This document shows positions 1 through 10,668 of a stretch of DNA of 64,000 bases, piece after piece. The translations under genes and the position numbers were made by a program. The stretch's first letter is position 1, and every line of letters begins with the position of its first letter. A model generated the notes under the pieces. That model saw nothing but the letters and a program-made list of their open reading frames with translations, ran no database searches and was not told where the DNA came from. The DNA comes from Thamnidium elegans (lineage: Eukaryota > Mucoromycota > Mucoromycetes > Mucorales > Mucoraceae). The stretch covers positions 411,001 to 475,000 of the forward strand of contig JAIXMG010000017.1 of the NCBI GenBank assembly GCA_025201345.1, given 5' to 3'.

Positions 1-163
1 TTTACCCCTAAAAAGTCACACCACAAATTATCTTTTTGCCGTAAACAGGTGCGGAATCGCGTATATGGTATGATTGGTTAAATTCAAACATGGCCACTAA
101 AAGGGAATTTTTTCTGCTATTGAATATTTGTCAGTTTCTTTTTTTCCAATCCCTTCCATACAT

Positions 164-1563
164 ATGCCTTCATCTATTTTAACTGATGATAATCAATCCA
201 CTTTAGGTCAGGTGGATCAAGAAGTAGAAGAAGAGGAACCAGTATATATATTTCTACTATTTTATTTTTTTATAAAGCCACCAATATTTCTATATTCTAG
301 TTATTCTATACAGAAGTAGATGAACTTCAAATGCATGGTATTGGTGTAGCCGATATAACAAAGCTAAAAACTGCAGGTGTTTGTACAGTTAGAGTAAAGT
401 ATACACATACTTTTTACTCCACTTTACTAAAAAAAAAAAAAAAAAAAATCAGGGCGTACAAATGATGACAAAGAAATCCCTTTTAAAAATCAAAGGGCTA
501 TCTGAAACAAAAGTAGATAAAATCAAAGAAGCTGCTCTCAAGAGTCAAGTAAAAATCAACACTAAATTTAATAATGATAAAATACTAACATACAAATAGG
601 GTCCTGGTTTCGTTACGGCAAAACAAATAGCTATACAAAGAGAAAAAGTTGTCAAAATATCAACTGGAAGTAAACAATTGGACACACTTTTAGGAGGTTT
701 TGGTATCACATTCTTATCATTTTTTTTCCCCACACTAATTTTTTTTTTTTTTTTTTTAGGAGGAATTCAAACTATGTCATTGACTGAGGCATTCGGGGAG
801 TACAGGACCGGTAAAACTCAATTAGCCCATACATTATGTGTTCAAGTTCAATTGTCGGTAGAAGAAGGCGGAGCCAATAGTAAAGCAGGTAATTTTATTT
901 TAAGCAGAAAAAAAAAAAACTCACCACTAAAAAAAAAAAATGTAGCCTATATTGATACAGAAGGTACATTTCGACCTGATCGTATCGCCTGTATTGCCGA
1001 TAGGTTCGGTGTGGACCCTGATATAGTACTTGACAATATAGTCGTAGCGCGCGCCTGGAATAGTGATCAACAAATGGACCTTATTTCTGAACTCGCTGGC
1101 CACTTTGCCGATCAAAAGGGTGCTTACCGTTTATTAGTGATTGATTCCATTATTTCATTATTTCGATGCGATTATTCAGGCCGTGGAGAATTAGCTGATA
1201 GACAACAAAAATTAAACCAAATGTTGTCCAGATTAACCAAGATTTCGGAAGAGTACAATGTAGCTATCTTCTTGACCAACCAAGTATCTTCTGATCCAGG
1301 AGGTGGAATGACATTTGTTGCTGATCCTAAGAAGCCTGTAGGAGGCCATATCTTGGCGCATGCGTAACTTTTTTTTTTTACTGAGTATATATATATATAT
1401 TAGTAGTGATCTGATTATTATCTATAGATCTTCTACACGTATTTACTTGAGAAAAGGTAGAGGTGATGAACGTGTAGCAAAGTTATTTGATTCGCCTGAT
1501 ATGCCAGAAAGTGAAGCTTCTTTCTCTATTATGAGTGGAGGCATTGTGGATACTTCCTTTTAA
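164..1563 (+). CDS. DMC1: DMC1 meiotic recombinase (RecA/Rad51 family)
   Basis: DMC1 forms filaments on single-stranded DNA and carries out strand exchange between homologues in meiosis, in the nucleus. Seven exons (164-241, 301-393, 453-548, 600-696, 760-888, 946-1363, 1428-1563) give 348 aa, close to the usual 340. An acidic N-terminus leads into the helix-hairpin-helix region ([18 protein letters not shown]) and [15 protein letters not shown], typical of DMC1. Walker A is GEYRTGKTQ, Walker B LLVIDSII, and the C-terminal core includes [20 protein letters not shown] and GGHILAHAS. Phase is consistent at all six introns. The ATG at 164 is the first one in frame that leads into the acidic start. 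RAD51 itself is less likely because the N-terminal wording matches DMC1 and the usual RAD51 N-terminus is absent. AATAAA signals follow at 1619 and 1645. Confidence 0.93.
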
Positions 1564-1924
1564 AACATTAAATATGTATGCGGAATGATAAGAAACACAA
1601 TTAATTGCGAATCTATGTAATAAAAGACTAGCCTTTTCGAGCTTAATAAATTGTAAAATTTTATTGATATATGTAGCAAATGCTTTAGTATATCCCAGTA
1701 TTAAAAATGAGAAGCTATACGAACTTTGTGTACGCCTATTCCAAGTGACAAAATAGTTTAATTTTCTAACACACAGATTAATATAGAATTTTAGAACGTT
1801 TTAATGTAATAATACGTAGTTTTAGAATACGCTGTTAAAAAGAAAAAAATGTCAGTCAATGAAATTTCTTATTATGACTCCAACCCCCCATTGAATGATA
1901 TTTTGCCTAGAAATTTTGAAATAC

Positions 1925-1957
<33 letters not shown>

Positions 1958-2296
1958 AAACGTGGATCGAATGTTCGATATTTTCCAGAAAATGATACAG
2001 AGTATCTGTAATATAGACGTGATAAAGAAGTACTTAAATCATAACAACCCAACATGCATCACTAATTATCTCTCTGAAATACCTTTCTTTTTACGTGGCA
2101 GCAGCACACAATCCATTGATTTATGTAATGGGATCTAACGTTTAAACAAGTTGGGTATATATTTTAACAGAAAAGTGGGATGAACTCGAGTATTGTAACC
2201 TATCCTCGCTTAGTCATGTGTCCTGTTAAAAAAAAATATTTATTGTTTATGTGACATTGTCAATGATTTACATTTCCAAATTATTATTACATATTA
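1564..2296. other. Convergent 3' intergenic region
   Basis: This stretch lies between the 3' ends of DMC1 and the GT61 gene. AATAAA at 1619-1624 and 1645-1650 could serve DMC1, and an AATAAA on the minus strand (2239-2244) lies about 50 bases past the GT61 stop. It holds a long A tract near 1928-1957. No further gene is visible. Confidence 0.6.
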
Positions 2297-3709
2297 TTAC
2301 AGTTCTTGCCAAGGCCCAAGCTCGTTTCGAACATTTCTATCCAAGGGACCTTTGCACTTGGTATCACAGCACACATTTTCCTGGTTGCACGCGTCAGGAT
2401 ACGCGACACCTTTAGGCGGTTTATTCTTAATGATCATGCGAAGGTACGGTATGAACGACTCTACATCCACACGCCTCGCGACGTCCTTCTGATACTGCAA
2501 GATCGGATTCCATTCTCTTCCGGGTAAATACGTGCGCATGGTTTTTTCGGGGTACTGCTCCGTCATAAACGCTTGCATCTCCGTTGCGTTTAACGTGACG
2601 TTGTAGTTTTCCAGGATGGAAGCAGCTAACGCCGGTTCATACTCTTGACACTCTGCACGCCCGCATTCAAAATTAAAGATACGACGACCGACCGCTGTCA
2701 TCGCGTACTTGAACCAGTCTTCACTGTACCATCTTGCCGAGATAGACACCACGACAGCATCGTCCTTCATAAACAAGCCGGCCCCTAGCCCGTTGCCAAA
2801 TGGCGCGATCAAAATATCCAGATCCTTGACAGCCTGTGCCGTATGCACAATATCGCATGCACTTTGATCGAAATCAATGCTACGAATATCAAAATCGCCT
2901 TCCTTTTGAAGCCTATCGATCAGCTCTGGCACGTTGGTGATATGCCTTGTGCTTTTACGGTTCAATATACCAACACGGTACTTACCTGCGGATGTATGGT
3001 GTACGATCGACGTCAGACAGGTGTTGTTGCGCTGATGGGCTTTGGTAAACACATACTCTTTAAACGAAGCGTAATGTGCTGCCGGAATATGTCGATCGCA
3101 GTGCCAAAGCGAGCAGCGGTTACCTGTACCCACGACCGCTTTTGAAAAGCACATGGTCTGATATCCAGCCTCTACCTGTTTCTCTGTCAACACGTCTTTA
3201 CTGTCAAACACAATGTCCTTGTGGGACGGTACGATCAAATCGACCCGTGTGTTTTTGGTCCAGTGCGTAAGAGCTCGCATTGTCCAAGCGTTGGGGGGCA
3301 TACCGTACTCCAGCATGGTACTGTATAACGGTATAAGTCCATTGTACAAGAAATGCGAGAAATGGAACGGCGAGTAAAGCCCGTACACAAACAGGGTTTG
3401 GTGCATACGTATTGCTTTCACAGGCCTGTCCACACGTTTAGGCTCAAACCACATATCTCCATCTTCGTCTGCGTTGATCAAGTTGAGTTTGGGTGGCTGT
3501 CTGTCTGCGTGGATAATAAACGGTCCTGTCTTGCTATCGACACAAAAATTTGTGAATTCGCAGATCGTGTTTCTGCCTTCGCCTTGGCAAGACCAAGAAG
3601 ACTGCTCGATCGTTTCTGTTGTAGCTGCTTGCCAGCTGATATATAATAAAAGGTAGAGTGATAATAAAATCAAGAACAAATAAGGTATATATTTCTTCAA
3701 ATAAATCAT
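2297..3709 (-). CDS. GT61-family (DUF563) glycosyltransferase, type II membrane protein
   Basis: Single exon, 470 aa from the ATG at 3709. An open frame continues upstream but only through homopolymer-coded Phe/Lys, so the internal ATG is preferred. After MIYLKKY comes one hydrophobic signal-anchor (about residues 7-26), implying a Golgi/ER type II enzyme. GT61 hallmarks are HFSHFLYNGLIPLY, ILNRKSTRHITNVPELI, the region ending APFGNGLGAGLF (family pattern G.HGA.L) and a Cys-rich C-terminus. GT61 members move xylose, GlcNAc or similar sugars onto glycans or proteins; the substrate cannot be told here. Unlike its neighbours the gene has no intron and is visibly GC-richer (near half G+C), with many C- or G-ending codons. 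That could reflect expression level, retroposition or transfer. Confidence 0.85.
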   Translation of the reverse strand: MIYLKKYIPYLFLILLSLYLLLYISWQAATTETIEQSSWSCQGEGRNTICEFTNFCVDSKTGPFIIHADRQPPKLNLINADEDGDMWFEPKRVDRPVKAIRMHQTLFVYGLYSPFHFSHFLYNGLIPLYSTMLEYGMPPNAWTMRALTHWTKNTRVDLIVPSHKDIVFDSKDVLTEKQVEAGYQTMCFSKAVVGTGNRCSLWHCDRHIPAAHYASFKEYVFTKAHQRNNTCLTSIVHHTSAGKYRVGILNRKSTRHITNVPELIDRLQKEGDFDIRSIDFDQSACDIVHTAQAVKDLDILIAPFGNGLGAGLFMKDDAVVVSISARWYSEDWFKYAMTAVGRRIFNFECGRAECQEYEPALAASILENYNVTLNATEMQAFMTEQYPEKTMRTYLPGREWNPILQYQKDVARRVDVESFIPYLRMIIKNKPPKGVAYPDACNQENVCCDTKCKGPLDRNVRNELGPWQEL

Positions 3710-5257
3710 TTTCTTGGAGGAGGAGGAGGATGTGTATCCAGCCTTCTTTATGTTATTTTTTAAAAAAAAAAAAAAAAGAAAAAAAAAAAAAAAAAAGGAA
3801 AAAAAAGGAAAAAACAAAAATCGACAAGCACAATTTTCTTTTTTATTGCCTGGACGGAGAGTCAACCCACCCTGTGCAACAACAATGAATATTTTGATTA
3901 TATTACGCTAATTTTGAAATTCCGGAATCCTGGCACCTTCAATTTAAGCTCATTTTATCTGGCACTGAGATTTTTTTGAATTTTTCTCTTGCATGTACAT
4001 AGTATTTCCATCAATGTGATTTTAAATAGCTAGATGATAAATTCTAGTACACACTATCATCCTCAAAAAAAAATGCAACTAAATACCACATCACATTTGA
4101 CATTATATAAACAAACGATTGATCTATTTCTTCAGCATCTTGAAAACTATACTGAATAGTATCAATATTTCAGATCCCAAAAAGGAAATAAAAAAAAGCT
4201 AGCTTTAAAATTTAAATTCTTTAAAATATTTCTACTCTACCCGAAGTATTCAAACCGCACAGGTGGCGAAACACAACCTGGTGCACCACCGCTTTGAAGC
4301 GTGTATTTTTCAGGTGACCAGGGACGAAAAAGATATATATTGTTAACATATAGAAAAAGGAGGAAAGTTTTGTTTAAAAGTTTTTTTTTGTCATTGCGTG
4401 TATCCAGTAGGAACCAATCCGATCATCAAGAGCATCCTAAGTATAACAAGGAAGCCTCTTACGTTCTTCTTCTTCGCGATATTTTTTTTCGTTTTCTTTT
4501 ACCCATTTTTAGCAGAAGGAGAGCAGTGGAAGAAAGAAAAAAAGAAAACAAGCTGATAGCTTTTTATAAACATTTTTTTTTATCAACTGCTAAAAATATG
4601 GATTATATATCAAAATAACACGTCCAAGTTATTATTTATTATTTTATCTATCTCTGTGTTGTATGTATAAGCAAATGTACCCTTTCCGAGGGAGGTACAA
4701 AGTAGTTCAGTATTGCTAATGTGTGTTCTTTAATAAAACACTATGGCTAAATACCTTTAGTTTCTTTTTTTATAGCAATGTAATTAAACAACATACAACA
4801 CCAAGACTTTTTTAACCTACGGAAAATATTAAACAATCATATCACTTCTTAGAATACGGGAGTATTTTTTTTTTTACCGATTTTAAGTATAATATGTTCC
4901 ATCCCTCTTTTAATCTGCAGTCCTTGGTTTATCCCCCCCCCCCTCCTCCACTATCGGTGGTGAACCCAAAAAAGATACTTGAAATCAAAAACTCATTGTC
5001 TTGCTAAAAGGTAGGGGAAACCCATATCTGATCTTCTACTACTTCTTCATCTGAATGAATCACGGGATTGATGGATGAAACGACGATTTTTTTTTTTTTA
5101 TACTTACGACTTTGTATATAATTCAAAAGTAAAATATCTCCCTTTTTTTTTTGATGCAAATAGTAAATCTTAAAATCAGAAAACAAAAACAAATACGTTT
5201 TTTTTTTTTTTTAAAAAAAAAACAAAAAAATAAATAAATAAATATAATTTATTACAA
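3710..5257. other. Long intergenic region (GT61 promoter, HSF 3' side)
   Basis: About 1.5 kb without a convincing gene. It contains an A/T homopolymer tract at 3760-3800, a C tract near 4932-4942 and T tracts. A coding-looking but start-less segment on the minus strand (5004-5192, ending in acidic residues and WVSPTF) lies just past the HSF stop and could not be joined to HSF in frame. Confidence 0.5.
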
Positions 5258-6127
5258 TTAACCTGTTCTCGCAAACGAATTAGTATAATTCATGTCTTGA
5301 TAAAAGGGTTGTTGGTAGGGTTCATTTAAAGCGAATGCGGGAGTCATCGGACTGTGAGGGCTGTAGAGACTCGGAATATCATCGTCAGCGATAAATGGGC
5401 TGGGACTAGGAGAGACAGGCGTGTTTAATGCGGTATGATATGCACTGAGTGCAGGCGAATTGTCCATGGGGGATAAACTAAGATGAGGTAAATTATGCGT
5501 TTGCACCGTAAGTGCTGGCGGGGTAGGATGACGTGATGAATTATTGGATTGTTGTCGTTGCATAGTAGTATTATTATTATTATTATTGTTATTGTTATTA
5601 TTGTTATTATAAAATTGAGGTGTATCATGCGAAGTAATAAATATAGAAGGTGGTCTTTCAACATCAACAAAGCCATTCATATTTAATTCGGGTGGTACTT
5701 GTACTTTTAGCGGAGAGGGAGTAATTTTTTAGTTTATACATGTATACATTGGGGGGCCTATATATAATATACCTTGTGTACCGTGTCGAGCAGATAAGAA
5801 ATCCATCATGTTTTTCAAAACTTGTTGTTGTTTATGCTGCTTAGATTTGGTATCAGCTAATTCTCTTACGACCTGACTAAAATTATCTTGTAAACGAGCC
5901 AATTGTTGTACCATTTCAGACTGAGATACTTGCATCATAGCCATATGCGAATGAATATCACCGTGATCTCTTCTTGTTGTCTCAGTCTCTAAAGATTTTC
6001 GCTTAATTTCGTCTAAATAATCAGGACGATCCTTAATAAATTTAGGGTGGGAGAACTCCCATATTTGATTTTCTGCTAATGTACGATGTCCTCTAGGTGA
6101 TTTATTTACTTTATGAAAACCATACCT

Positions 6128-6168
<41 letters not shown>

Positions 6169-6667
6169 TTAATACATTGTATTCCGTATCAAATCCGTAT
6201 TACTTGCATATTCAATTGGCGTACAAAACTACTAAAATTATTATGTTTAAAATGTTTGGGTAATACATCTCTCGAAAACTCCATAATATTACAAACGATA
6301 AATGAAGACCCTGTATAATTCCATGCAATCAAATGCTGGTACTGATTATCTACTACCATACTATTTAAAAATAAACCAAAAAAGATCAAAATTTATATAT
6401 ATATAAATCACACCAAAAAAAAAAAACTTACTTGTATAATTTATGAACAAATGTATTACTATTGACATTATTTGATTTATTTGAAGGTGGCTGAAGAGAC
6501 ATACTAGTCGTAAACTGATTATTTAATGACTCCCTTGGTGAACCACCCGGAGAAACATAAGGTGAGTTCATGGGCGAAGTACGTGGCGATCCCGAAGAAA
6601 TGGAACAACTGTCGTTAAACGATCCAGAGATGGATGATAATGAAGAATCTCTACCGTGATGCAACAT
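5258..6667 (-). CDS. Heat shock factor-type transcription factor (first of two)
   Basis: Nuclear activator binding nGAAn repeats as a trimer. Exons 6432-6667, 6208-6360, 5773-6125 and 5258-5703 give 395 aa. The HSF DNA-binding domain (about residues 72-190) reads [20 protein letters not shown], then [21 protein letters not shown] joined to YGFHKVN, then [10 protein letters not shown] heptad-rich coiled coil follows (about residues 200-245), then a Ser/Pro-rich region and an Asn tract coded by AAT/AAC repeats near 5567-5609. Exon 2 ends AT|GCAAGT: a GC-AG intron is needed to restore the invariant LNM-YGF, because the nearby GT would insert Gln and shift the frame. The leader just 5' of the ATG is a 45-base homopolymer. 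Which paralogue is the true HSF1 is not clear from sequence alone. Confidence 0.92.
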
Positions 6668-6689
6668 TTTATTTTTGCTTTTAAGAAAG

Positions 6690-6734
<45 letters not shown>
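6690..6734. repeat. 45-base A homopolymer (T tract in the HSF sense strand)
   Basis: An uninterrupted run of about 45 A on the plus strand lies 23 bases upstream of the HSF start codon. In the transcript sense it is a poly(U) tract in the leader or core promoter. The exact length is vulnerable to sequencing error. Confidence 0.8.
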
Positions 6735-6737
<3 letters not shown>

Positions 6738-6840
6738 AAAAAAAGAAGAGAAAAAAAAATAGGGGGGTAAGGGGAAGGGGGTTGGAACACAAATATGAAG
6801 ATAAAGGATATTTATTTTATTGTTCAGTCACGTGTAATTA

Positions 6841-8224
6841 TTATAGTGACTTGAGCTTAGTTAAAGGTCTTAAATAACAGAGAGGACCAAACCAATAAAG
6901 CCTATACTGGTTATGGCTATCAACTAGAACAGGTTGAATCCATTCACAAAATACGATGAAATAATAAACACCTAAGGCTATAATAACCATATTAGTATTA
7001 TTTTTTTAAAGTAATCGTTAATCGAATTACTATACCTGTACCAATGTGCCACCAACCATGAAGCTAAAAATAGTTTATTAAAAAAAGTCCCATCACTTTT
7101 TTTGCTTTCTTACCTCGCTCACTGAGCCAGTTAAAGTAGATACTGTGCTTCGCCAAGACTTTAAAGAAACACAATATATGTTGTCGATATTCCAAATAGC
7201 AAAAGAAAGAATAAAACCTAATGCTGCTAACCAAAGTAAAAGTTGCAAACGAGGCTTTTCATAAGTATTATATTCATTAGGTACTCTACCAACTAGTAAA
7301 ATAGCTCGAAATACGATACAAAATACAAGTAAAGCATAAGAAACTTGATGGAATACTGGATCATTGATAATAATATAAACATAAGAAATTGTTCCCGAAC
7401 AAATCGCTAAAGCAATTGGAAGTTTGATGCCTATTGTACTAATTGGATCTACGATAAAACTGAGAAAAAAAAAAAGGTCAAAACGGCGCATAAAAAAAAA
7501 AGGTTTTTATGAACCCCATGTTACACTTACGTTTGCCATATCATAATACATGCAACATAAAGCACTATTATTATTACACACACACACACAAAAAAAAGGG
7601 GTTATCACCATGCCAATTACACATGTTTATCTTTTTTCTGTATTTACTTGGTAATTCATCTAATAGTTGCATATTGTACTGCAATGTCATATGGAAGAAC
7701 CATCTACAAAGAAAAAAAAAAAGTCATTTAGTAAACAATATATAAAAAAAAAAAAACTCAGGTTACGCACGACCCGAAGCCGACCATCATGACACCGAGA
7801 TAAGCAACGATTAATTTTTTACTGGCATTATTTCGAAACACATTGTAAATACCAAATAAAGAAAAGAAGACTATAAAATTAATCAAGATACTTTTTCTTT
7901 TTCTTTTTCTTTTTTTTTTTTTTTTTTACTGCTTACCAAAGCCTAAATTAGTGATGGTATTAAAGAATTCCGCTATATATGGTGAAACAATGTAATTTTC
8001 CTGATGCGAAAAGTAATGTAAGAAGGTGTGTGGGAATATCTAATAAAAACTTACTTCACACCAGTCAATTGTGGACGTGCTAAAATATTATATGTACGTA
8101 AACAAAAAGGGGTGCAAAAAGAAATTAAAAAAAAAAAAGGTACACTTTATTATTATTATTGTTATTATTATTATTTAACTTACACAGGGCCCCAGTAGTA
8201 ATCACTCGGGTCAACAATATACAT
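6841..8224 (-). CDS. YPC1: Alkaline ceramidase (ACER3/YPC1/YDC1 family)
   Basis: Hydrolyses (phyto)ceramide to sphingoid base and fatty acid in the ER/Golgi membrane. Nine exons (8184-8224, 8055-8079, 7937-8000, 7771-7870, 7648-7703, 7531-7564, 7114-7459, 7036-7063, 6841-6977) give 276 aa. The start reads YYWGPVTSTIDWCEENY, matching human ACER3 YWGP-TSTLDWCEENY. The spliced protein puts the catalytic Ser, His and Asp at residues 77, 81 and 92 (GSWFFHMT, LLDELP), the same numbers as in human ACER3, which supports the model. The C-terminal zinc ligands are in HGWWH (His224, His228). WNIDNIYC and several membrane helices are present. The last intron has a clear TACTAAT branch site. Two exons are only 25 and 28 nt. 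It is divergent from the bZIP gene. Confidence 0.93.
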
Positions 8225-8431
8225 TTATATTGTAATAAAAAGAGAAAAAAGTAAAGAAGCATAAAAAAATACGTATGTTACTAGTAGTAGTTTTTTTTTT
8301 TTTCGTGTATTCGGCACGAGATTTACCCACTGGGGGGGGGGGGAAAGAGAAGGGGTTCCCTTACCCAGAAATTTTTTTTTTAAAAATAAGCCACAGTTAT
8401 ATGTGGTTTCTATAATAGGAAAGGAACGAAA

Positions 8432-8438
8432 TGACTCA
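8432..8438 (+). promoter_or_regulatory. TGACTCA Gcn4/CPC1-type response element
   Basis: A perfect palindromic TGACTCA lies 600 bases upstream of the bZIP start and about 100 bases upstream of the TATA-like box. This is the established binding site of Gcn4/CPC1-type bZIP proteins. Its presence suggests autoregulation, as known for Aspergillus cpcA; the binding itself is inference. Confidence 0.55.
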
Positions 8439-8756
8439 CATCCTTATCTTTGTTCAGTGACCAATGAAGCACAAGATAATGGTTTATATAAAAATCCTTT
8501 TATTTTACGTTATTTCTCTTTTCTTCTCTTTATAAAAAGTTTTTTACTCTTGTTCTATTATTCTTTTTTATTGGAAAAATCTCTCCAATAAAAAACTACA
8601 CTTCTTTTTAATACACTTTTAAACCCGTTTTTTTTTTCTTTTTGAAAAAAAAAACACTTTAGGCTTTTCAGCTTACACACTTTCTTAAACCCCTTCTTAA
8701 AAACTTATTACAAACTCTTTTACTTTTCCACACTTTACACATTCCGTATTAACACG

Positions 8757-8774
8757 ATGACCTTCACTGCTTAA
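8757..8774 (+). promoter_or_regulatory. uORF1 (5 codons) in the bZIP leader
   Basis: ATG ACC TTC ACT GCT TAA, the first ATG downstream of the TATA-like box. A short first uORF that permits reinitiation is the established layout in GCN4, cpc-1 and cpcA leaders. Confidence 0.55.
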
Positions 8775-8863
8775 TTGCCCTCGTTCCCTTTGGACGAATT
8801 TTTTACATAGAACCAGACAACATTTTCATTTTTATATCTCGATTAAAATCTCACGTAGCCAAC

Positions 8864-8953
8864 ATGGTCTACCATAACTCTTCGTTAATATGTTTACACA
8901 CTACCAAAAAAAACCGAAAAACTCGAAAACCTCATTTATTACTACCTTGCTGA
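8864..8953 (+). promoter_or_regulatory. uORF2 (29 codons) in the bZIP leader
   Basis: The second leader ATG opens 29 codons and stops 78 bases before the main ATG. A third ATG at 8890 opens an overlapping 32-codon frame ending at 8988. A short uORF followed by a longer inhibitory uORF parallels cpc-1/cpcA translational control. Confidence 0.5.
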
Positions 8954-9031
8954 ATATTAAACTCAATATCAATATCAAAATAGCCTAAAAAATCAAAATC
9001 TATCTCAAAATCAAAATATATAATATCAAAT

Positions 9032-9871
9032 ATGTCCATTATCCAAACTCCCGCTCTCGAATCTACTACCTTGATGGATCAAGACGTATTCTCTCAACTC
9101 TACCAATCACTTACCCCAACCATGGGTACTCCATTTCATGAACCTTCTTCTGTGTTTGATGAATGGTTAAAGCAAGATTTCTTATCTCCAGAATGTAGTA
9201 TCCACTCATCACCTGAAATTAACACTCCATTAGATCAATTCTTAATGTCTCCTCCTTTTCAATCAAAGGATGATTTATCTCTTGGTTGTTCTTTTACTGA
9301 TAAAGATCTTGATGTATCTGCTATTCTTGATTCTCCTGCTCCTCAACTTGGTTATCCTTCTGCTAATACTTTACAAATGAGTGCTCCTATGACTAACTTA
9401 TTTGCTGATATTGGTGAATCTTTGCCTGCTGCTTTAGCTGCTTTAGCTGCTGTTGCTGCCGCTCCTACTGCTCCTACTGCTCCTGTCTCAAGTACTACCA
9501 CTGCTACTACTGCTACTACTACTACTGAATTATCACCTGCTGTTCAGAGTGCAAGTACACCTACTTTCTCTACAAAGACAAAGAAGCGTGAACTTGAAAT
9601 TGATGACCCAAATGATGATGCCGCCGTTAAGCGTCAAAAGAATACTGATGCCGCTCGTAGATCTCGTCTTCGTAAGGTACAAAAGATGGAGACCCTTGAA
9701 ATCCGTGTGAGTGAACTTGAAAAAATAAACGCAGGTTTATTGATGCGCGTTGCTGTGTTGGATTCTGAAAAGACCAACTTGAAGGCAAAAGAACAATCTT
9801 ATGAAAACCGTATCAAGGTTTTAGAAGATCAGTTGGCTGAAGCTCATAAAGCTCTTTCTTCTCGTCCTTAA
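9032..9871 (+). CDS. CPC1: bZIP transcription factor, GCN4/CPC1-like
   Basis: Probable activator of amino-acid biosynthesis genes (general/cross-pathway control). Single exon, 279 aa. The acidic N-terminal half contains Ser/Thr-Pro motifs and aromatic/acidic activation patches (about 1-110). An Ala-rich and Thr-rich linker follows (about 140-170). The basic region is KRQKNTDAARRSRLRKVQKM, equivalent to the GCN4 wording ARNTEAARRSRARK, with N-x7-R intact. The leucine zipper runs through LEIRVSELEKINAGLLMRV and has an extended coiled coil to the end. The leader carries uORFs and the promoter a TGACTCA box, consistent with starvation-dependent translation. Another bZIP subclass cannot be excluded, but the basic region and leader together favour GCN4. 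Confidence 0.88.
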   Translation: MSIIQTPALESTTLMDQDVFSQLYQSLTPTMGTPFHEPSSVFDEWLKQDFLSPECSIHSSPEINTPLDQFLMSPPFQSKDDLSLGCSFTDKDLDVSAILDSPAPQLGYPSANTLQMSAPMTNLFADIGESLPAALAALAAVAAAPTAPTAPVSSTTTATTATTTTELSPAVQSASTPTFSTKTKKRELEIDDPNDDAAVKRQKNTDAARRSRLRKVQKMETLEIRVSELEKINAGLLMRVAVLDSEKTNLKAKEQSYENRIKVLEDQLAEAHKALSSRP

Positions 9872-10668
9872 AAAAAAAAAGCGAAAATATAATATATTCC
9901 CTTTTTTTTATTTTTATTTTATTACATTTATAATCTATCTCATTTTCTCTCTTTTTTTTTCTTCTATTTAAACATTATTTCTCATTTACATAAAACCAAT
10001 CTTAATAAAAACTTTTGACGTTTTCCCATTAAATTATTATTATAGCCTTTTTTTTTTTTTTTTTTTTTTTTCTTTAAAAAATTGAATACCAAACGTGATA
10101 ATCTATTTTTTTTTTTTTTTTTTTTTTTTTTCGTTTCCGTTCCACTTGAACCAATGTCGTTTTGCCAGAATAGCGTTTGTTTAAACCAATCATAATTCTG
10201 GTGGACTGTTTATCCTTATAAATTTTTTTTTCGTTGCTTTAAATTTACCGAAATTGTAAAAAAGTATAAAATGATATTTATTTTCTGTAAACTTTTTTAC
10301 TTTTTTTTTATCATTATCAAATCATAAAGGCAAGTATTATCTCTTATTTATTTTTCATTGGGAAAGGAAAAAAGGAAAAAAGAAAAAGTTTCTTTATTTT
10401 TTTTTTACAAGGATGAAGAAAACAGACCTGTTCTGCACTCTTACTGAAGACAAAACATTGCCTTAGCTGAAAAAAAATAAATAAAGAAACTTTTTTAAAA
10501 TTCTTTTTTTTTTTTTCATTTTAAAAAAAAAAAAAAAACTTTTTTTCTAACCTTTTTATTATTTTTCTTATAGATTCTCTGCACTCTTTTTTTGGTTCTT
10601 ATTTTATAAATAAAAAAAAAAATTTCTCTTTAAAAAAAAAAAAACTACTTTCTTCTTTAAATTTTACA
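9872..10668. other. Intergenic region with T/A tracts
   Basis: Contains T runs of more than 20 bases at about 10049-10070 and 10109-10131 and mixed A/T tracts. It is the bZIP 3' region and the DEAD-box gene promoter. No gene is visible. Confidence 0.5.

Larger units (their letters stand above)
8225..9031. promoter_or_regulatory. Divergent promoter and long 5' leader of the bZIP gene
   Basis: This stretch separates the ceramidase and the bZIP gene. It has a G tract near 8332, a TGACTCA box at 8432, a CCAAT at 8461, and TATA-like sequences at 8485 (TATATAAAAA) and 8531 (TATAAAAA). If transcription starts just after the latter, the bZIP mRNA has a pyrimidine-rich leader of roughly 450 nt containing only three ATGs before the main one, all opening short uORFs. 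Confidence 0.6.

Noticed and set aside
4301..4618. Plus-strand 105-codon open frame in the GT61 upstream region
   Set aside because: It begins with GTG rather than ATG, is Lys/Arg/Phe-rich from A/T tracts and has no family feature or splice support.
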